A DNA stretch of 36,883 bases from Caccoplasma_A sp045587545 (GTDB lineage: Bacteria > Bacteroidota > Bacteroidia > Bacteroidales > G3-4614). The stretch lies in the NCBI GenBank assembly GCA_045587545.1, contig JAZNCN010000029.1, forward strand, positions 1-36,883, in the 5' to 3' direction. The position numbers and the translations under genes are program-made. Each line of letters starts with the position of its first letter. The first letter of the stretch is position 1. Positions 33,464 to 36,883 of this stretch are shown one piece after another. The notes under the pieces were generated by a model. The model saw only the letters and a program-made list of their open reading frames with translations. It had not been told where the DNA came from and did no database searches.

Positions 33464-34162
33464 CTATTTTTGCGCTGGTTCGTTCAATAAGTCCATAAAC
33501 TCCATGGTTTTTGACTCCAAACTATGTACAACACCATCTACTCTTGCTACAAGATAATTATAGGCGAAAAGAGCTATAATTCCTACAACAAGACCTGCGA
33601 CGGTTGTTACAAGGGCTTCATATATACCAGCCGAAAGAACTGTAATATCTGCGCTTCCTCCGGATTGAGCCATATTGTAAAATGCTCTAACCATTCCCGA
33701 AACTGTACCTAAAAATCCGATCATTGGAGCACCTGCTGCTGTTGTTGCCAACCAAGGGAAGTTTTTCTCCAATTTTGCAATTTCAATATTACCTGTGTTC
33801 TCAATAGCCACAAGTACATCGTTCATGGGGCGTCCCAATCGAGAGATGCCTTTCTCAATAAGGCGAGCATAAGGAGTATTTGTCTTTTTGCAAAGATTAC
33901 GGGCCGAAACTATATCCCCATCATGAATGTAATCTTTAATGCGCGACATAAATGTAGAATCCTCTTTTGCTGCTTTTCTTATGGCTGCCCAACGCTCAAT
34001 AAATACGTATATTGCAACTACAGACAGTAGTAAAAGTGGAATCATTATTATACCACCTTTCATTGTTAAACTTAAAAGGTCAAATTCTGCTACACTCTCT
34101 TCTGCAATTCCTTCAACAAGGGGCTCGTTTACCACTTGCATCAATATTGATAATATATTCAT
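33464..34162 (-). CDS. MotA/TolQ/ExbB proton channel family protein
   Basis: The 232-residue protein has a leading membrane segment (GGIIMIPLLLLSVVAIYVFIERW, about 34-56) and two more in the conserved C-terminal core (TTAAGAPMIGFLGTVSGMVRAF and YEALVTTVAGLVVGIIALFAYNYLV). GFLGTVSGM is the channel signature. It uses proton motive force to drive the ExbD-TonB partners and is the first gene of the three-gene operon. Whether the complex serves TonB receptors or a Tol-type system cannot be told here. Confidence 0.9.
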   Translation of the reverse strand: MNILSILMQVVNEPLVEGIAEESVAEFDLLSLTMKGGIIMIPLLLLSVVAIYVFIERWAAIRKAAKEDSTFMSRIKDYIHDGDIVSARNLCKKTNTPYARLIEKGISRLGRPMNDVLVAIENTGNIEIAKLEKNFPWLATTAAGAPMIGFLGTVSGMVRAFYNMAQSGGSADITVLSAGIYEALVTTVAGLVVGIIALFAYNYLVARVDGVVHSLESKTMEFMDLLNEPAQK

Positions 34163-34224
34163 GTCCGTATAATGTGATAATTATTTTTTATTAGACTATA
34201 TCTCTTTTGTAAGGTTTAAAAGTA

Positions 34225-34950
34225 CTATTTTTGCTTAGGAGTTATAAGAGATTTATATCTTTTTATAGTCTCTTCTAATCCAAGGTATAGAGCATCGCAT
34301 ATAAGAGCATGACCAATTGAAACCTCTTTTAACCAAGGAATGTTTTCGGCAAAGAATGCTAAATTCTCAAGGCTTAAATCGTGTCCGGCATTTAATCCCA
34401 ATCCCAGTGAACGAGCCTTTTGTGCAGCAACAATAAATGGGGCAATAGCCTCTTCTCTATTTCTATCATAATTTGTTGCATAAGGCTCGGTATAAAGTTC
34501 AACTCTATCTGTATCACATTTGGCAGCCCACTCAATCATCTCTTCGTCTGCATCAACAAATATCGAAGTTCTTATACCTGCATTCTTAAATTTGGCAACA
34601 ACTTCTGATAAAAATTCAAAATTATCGCGAGTATTCCACCCTGCGTTTGAAGTTATTGCATCAGGTGCGTCGGGGACAAGGGTAACTTGCGTAGGACGTA
34701 TTTGTAAAACCTTTTCAATAAATTTTGGCGAAGGATTTCCTTCAATATTAAATTCTGTTTTTAATGCGGGAGCAAGAACGTCCAAATCGGCATATTTTAT
34801 GTGGCGTTCATCGGGTCTGGGGTGAACGGTTATGCCGTCGGCTCCAAAACTTTCGCAGTCAATAGCAGTTTGTAATATATTGGGACGATTGCCGCCTCTC
34901 GCATTTCTGATGCTGGCAACTTTGTTTATATTTACACTAAGTTTAATCAT
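34225..34950 (-). CDS. pdxJ: Pyridoxine 5'-phosphate synthase
   Basis: The 241-residue TIM-barrel protein condenses amino-acetone phosphate (3-amino-1-hydroxyacetone 1-phosphate) with deoxyxylulose 5-phosphate to form vitamin B6 phosphate. Start KLSVNINKVASIRNARGG is typical, and GITVHPRPDERHI holds active-site His and Arg. NAGHDLSLENL and EVSIGHALI are conserved C-terminal segments. It is transcribed away from nadK, and 62 bases lie between its stop and the exbB-like start. Confidence 0.95.
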   Translation of the reverse strand: MIKLSVNINKVASIRNARGGNRPNILQTAIDCESFGADGITVHPRPDERHIKYADLDVLAPALKTEFNIEGNPSPKFIEKVLQIRPTQVTLVPDAPDAITSNAGWNTRDNFEFLSEVVAKFKNAGIRTSIFVDADEEMIEWAAKCDTDRVELYTEPYATNYDRNREEAIAPFIVAAQKARSLGLGLNAGHDLSLENLAFFAENIPWLKEVSIGHALICDALYLGLEETIKRYKSLITPKQK

Positions 34951-35025
34951 TATATAAAATTATTATTTATTCCGAAAATCAAATAAAATAGAGGGTTGTT
35001 AAAAACAACTTCTAAAATATTTATT

Positions 35026-35033
35026 TAACTTTG
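35026..35033 (+). promoter_or_regulatory. -7 element of nadK
   Basis: TAACTTTG matches TAnnTTTG, about 34 bases before the ATG at 35067. A TTGTT string lies 27 bases upstream, which is longer than the usual 19-20 spacing. Confidence 0.4.
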
Positions 35034-35066
35034 CAAAGTTACTATTTTTTATTGAGTTATAAAATA

Positions 35067-35936
35067 ATGAAAATAGCCCTTTACGGAAACAGTTATCAAA
35101 AGGCAAAGAGTGAGCATGTGCTACTGCTTTTTGAGGCTTTGCGCAAATATGATATTGAACTTTTCATAGAAAAAAAATATTTTGATTTTTTATCGGAACA
35201 GAAGGTTAATATCCCTTCTGCTCAAACTTTTGATTCTTTGGAGTATAACGTTGATGTAGTTTTAAGTGTTGGCGGAGATGGAACATTTTTACGTACTGCA
35301 GAGCAAACAGCAGGGCTAAATATACCGATACTTGGTATAAATGCAGGACGCTTGGGATTTCTTGCCGATGTGTCAAAAACAGAGATTGAGACAGCCGTTG
35401 AGGAACTTATGAACGGAAACTACAACATTGAAGAACGTACTATGTTGCAGGTTGAGGTTGATGGATTACCCTCAGATTGTACACCATATGCACTCAACGA
35501 AGTAGCAGTTTTAAAACAAGATTCGTCATCAATGATAACTATAAATGCAACGCTCGGAAATGACTTTTTAAATAGTTATCAGGCTGACGGCTTAATTGTT
35601 GCAACACCAACAGGCTCAACAGGTTATTCATTGAGCGTGGGCGGTCCGATACTTATGCCGGAAAGTGCCGATTTCGTTATATCGCCTGTCGCTCCACATA
35701 CACTAAATGTGCGACCATTGGTTGTCCCAGATAGTCAGGAGATTAAACTCCTTGTGGATAGCCGTACAGGTAATTATCTTGTTGCTTTGGACGGACGCTC
35801 ATATATAATGCCTTGCGATAAGGAGATAAAATTAAGTAGAGCCCCATTTAGAACCTTGGTTGTTAAAAGATTAAATCACACCTTCCCGGTAACTCTTCGC
35901 AACAAACTTATGTGGGGCGTCGATAATAGGAGTTAG
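35067..35936 (+). CDS. nadK: NAD kinase
   Basis: The protein is 289 residues from the ATG at 35067 (MKIALYGNSYQKAK); a TTG at 35031 lies in the promoter and would add 12 unmatched residues. The GGDGTFLR box (residues 69-76) holds the catalytic Asp71. DGLIVATPTGSTGYSLSVGGPI is the second ATP/NAD-binding signature, here cited in part. It phosphorylates NAD to NADP. It is followed after 30 bases by the metallopeptidase gene, probably in one operon. Confidence 0.95.
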   Translation: MKIALYGNSYQKAKSEHVLLLFEALRKYDIELFIEKKYFDFLSEQKVNIPSAQTFDSLEYNVDVVLSVGGDGTFLRTAEQTAGLNIPILGINAGRLGFLADVSKTEIETAVEELMNGNYNIEERTMLQVEVDGLPSDCTPYALNEVAVLKQDSSSMITINATLGNDFLNSYQADGLIVATPTGSTGYSLSVGGPILMPESADFVISPVAPHTLNVRPLVVPDSQEIKLLVDSRTGNYLVALDGRSYIMPCDKEIKLSRAPFRTLVVKRLNHTFPVTLRNKLMWGVDNRS

Positions 35937-35966
35937 CATATCAATTAGGCTAAATATTATAATAAT

Positions 35967-36671
35967 TTGGTAGAAATAAGAGAGTTCTATGATAATGAAT
36001 TTGGCGTTGTAAAAGTTAAATACAATGTTCGGGCTTCTCGTATAATATTTAGAGTGAAAGATGGTTGCTTGAATATTACATTACCACCTTTTTCAACTCT
36101 TGATGTTGTTAAAGAGAGATTAGCTGAAAATAGAGAACGGATACGTAACCTATTTAATAGAAATCCTGTAAATATTTTAAGAGTAGGCACAACAATTGAT
36201 ACTTGCTGTTTTAGAATAGCAATCCATTCTCATTTAAACGATAAAATTCTCTTTACCTTTAAAGAGAATCAGTTGAATATATTTGTCCCGTCAGATATAA
36301 AAATTGAAGAAGCGGAATTTCAAAAGGCTTTGAAGTCTAAAATATTGAATATCTCAAAACGAATAGTTTTTCCATTCTTTAAGAAACGGTTAGATGAGTT
36401 GGTAGTGATAAATTCTTTGAAGTATAATAAACTCTCACTATCAACAGGAAGAAGTAGGTTAGGTGTTTGCAATATGAAGAAAGAGATAAAACTCTCGGTA
36501 TATCTTATGTTTTATCCCCAACATTTGATTGATTATGTAATGTTGCATGAGTTGGCACACTTAACAGAAATGAATCATGGCCCTCGATTTCACTCTTTGT
36601 GTAATACCTATTGCAGGGGAAGAGAACGAGAACTTGAACGCGAGCTCAAAAGATTTTTACTACCGTTTTAG
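35967..36671 (+). CDS. YgjP-type (SprT-like) metallopeptidase
   Basis: The 234-residue protein has the zinc motif VMLHELAHLTEMNHGPRFH: HExxH with a third ligand His downstream (HGPRFH), as in YgjP/DUF45 proteins, near residues 192-210. The N-terminal half has basic strands (RASRIIFRVKDG). No ATG is present in a plausible place; the frame opens between an upstream TAG (35946) and the TTG at 35967, so TTG is the start I take. A 30-base gap to nadK suggests co-transcription. Substrate unknown. Confidence 0.85.
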   Translation: MVEIREFYDNEFGVVKVKYNVRASRIIFRVKDGCLNITLPPFSTLDVVKERLAENRERIRNLFNRNPVNILRVGTTIDTCCFRIAIHSHLNDKILFTFKENQLNIFVPSDIKIEEAEFQKALKSKILNISKRIVFPFFKKRLDELVVINSLKYNKLSLSTGRSRLGVCNMKKEIKLSVYLMFYPQHLIDYVMLHELAHLTEMNHGPRFHSLCNTYCRGRERELERELKRFLLPF

Positions 36672-36736
36672 TACAAAAAGTAAATTCTCTTTATCTTTAT
36701 CGCAAATATAGTATTAAGCAATAAAAAAAGGCTGTT

Positions 36737-36877
36737 ATGAAAAAGATTTTTACTCTATTAGCACTGCTAATATCTTTTGGATTCTCATCGGAGATAACAG
36801 CAACAAACAATCAAGTAGTGGCAAAATCCACAGGTTGCACATCAATTAATGGAAAGGAATTGCTACCTTTGTTATAA
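36737..36877 (+). CDS. Short secreted-peptide ORF (46 aa), possibly a truncated gene
   Basis: ATG at 36737 opens a 46-residue frame ending TAA at 36875-36877. The first ~22 residues (MKKIFTLLALLISFGFSSEI) look like a signal peptide, followed by TATNNQVVAKSTGCTSINGKEL. No family is recognised. The frame ends six bases before the window edge, so a longer gene interrupted by a frameshift or stop cannot be ruled out. Confidence 0.45.
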   Translation: MKKIFTLLALLISFGFSSEITATNNQVVAKSTGCTSINGKELLPLL

Positions 36878-36883
36878 CATCAC

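Overview
The window comes from a low-GC Bacteroidales-type chromosome. The signs are promoters of the TTTG-N19/20-TAnnTTTG kind, a type IX secretion sorting domain, Bacteroidetes-style tyrosine recombinases (SAM-like N-terminal domain), and a gut-type set of housekeeping genes and glycan hydrolases. The genus cannot be fixed from this sequence.

Layout. (1) 1-5037: an accessory block read leftward. A tyrosine recombinase (3841-5037) sits beside a 161-bp segment bounded by a 16-bp perfect inverted repeat (3628-3643 and 3805-3820). This looks like an invertible promoter. Next comes a tightly packed operon: FkbH-like HAD/GNAT protein, a long DUF488 protein, a short DUF488 protein, a protein that may be a dual-OB type, and the start of a DUF1016/YhcG-type nuclease running off the window. 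(2) 5260-14324: conserved genes pheA, truA, speA and alaS (minus), a MerR-type regulator and a thioesterase (plus), purB (minus) and tRNA-Val(UAC). (3) 14664-20606: one very large secreted glycosidase joining a GH123-like domain to a GH33-like sialidase, with a type IX C-terminal domain. (4) 20944-22590: class I fumarase. (5) 22824-32246: a second, closely related recombinase, a remnant of a lipocalin-like gene, then a compact phage-derived module: scaffold-like protein, HK97/SU10-like major capsid protein with an N-terminal membrane segment, small unknown, neck/adaptor-like protein, fibre with an SGNH domain, holin-like protein, DUF5675 protein and a unimolecular-spanin-like lipoprotein. I see no terminase, portal, tape measure or replication gene. 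(6) 32292-36883: tonB/exbD/exbB (minus), pdxJ (minus), nadK and a YgjP-type metallopeptidase (plus), and a short secreted-peptide ORF.

The two most interesting systems are the apparently phase-variable DUF488/HAD operon, a candidate for an undescribed conflict or defence system, and the capsid-neck-fibre-lysis module without packaging genes. The two recombinases are paralogues that point outward from the conserved 17.7-kb core, each heading one of these blocks.

Two families of short dispersed repeats (AATTAGGAATTAG type and TAACTAA/TTAGTTGTTAG type) sit at gene 3' ends across the window. One of them supplies the last codons of truA.
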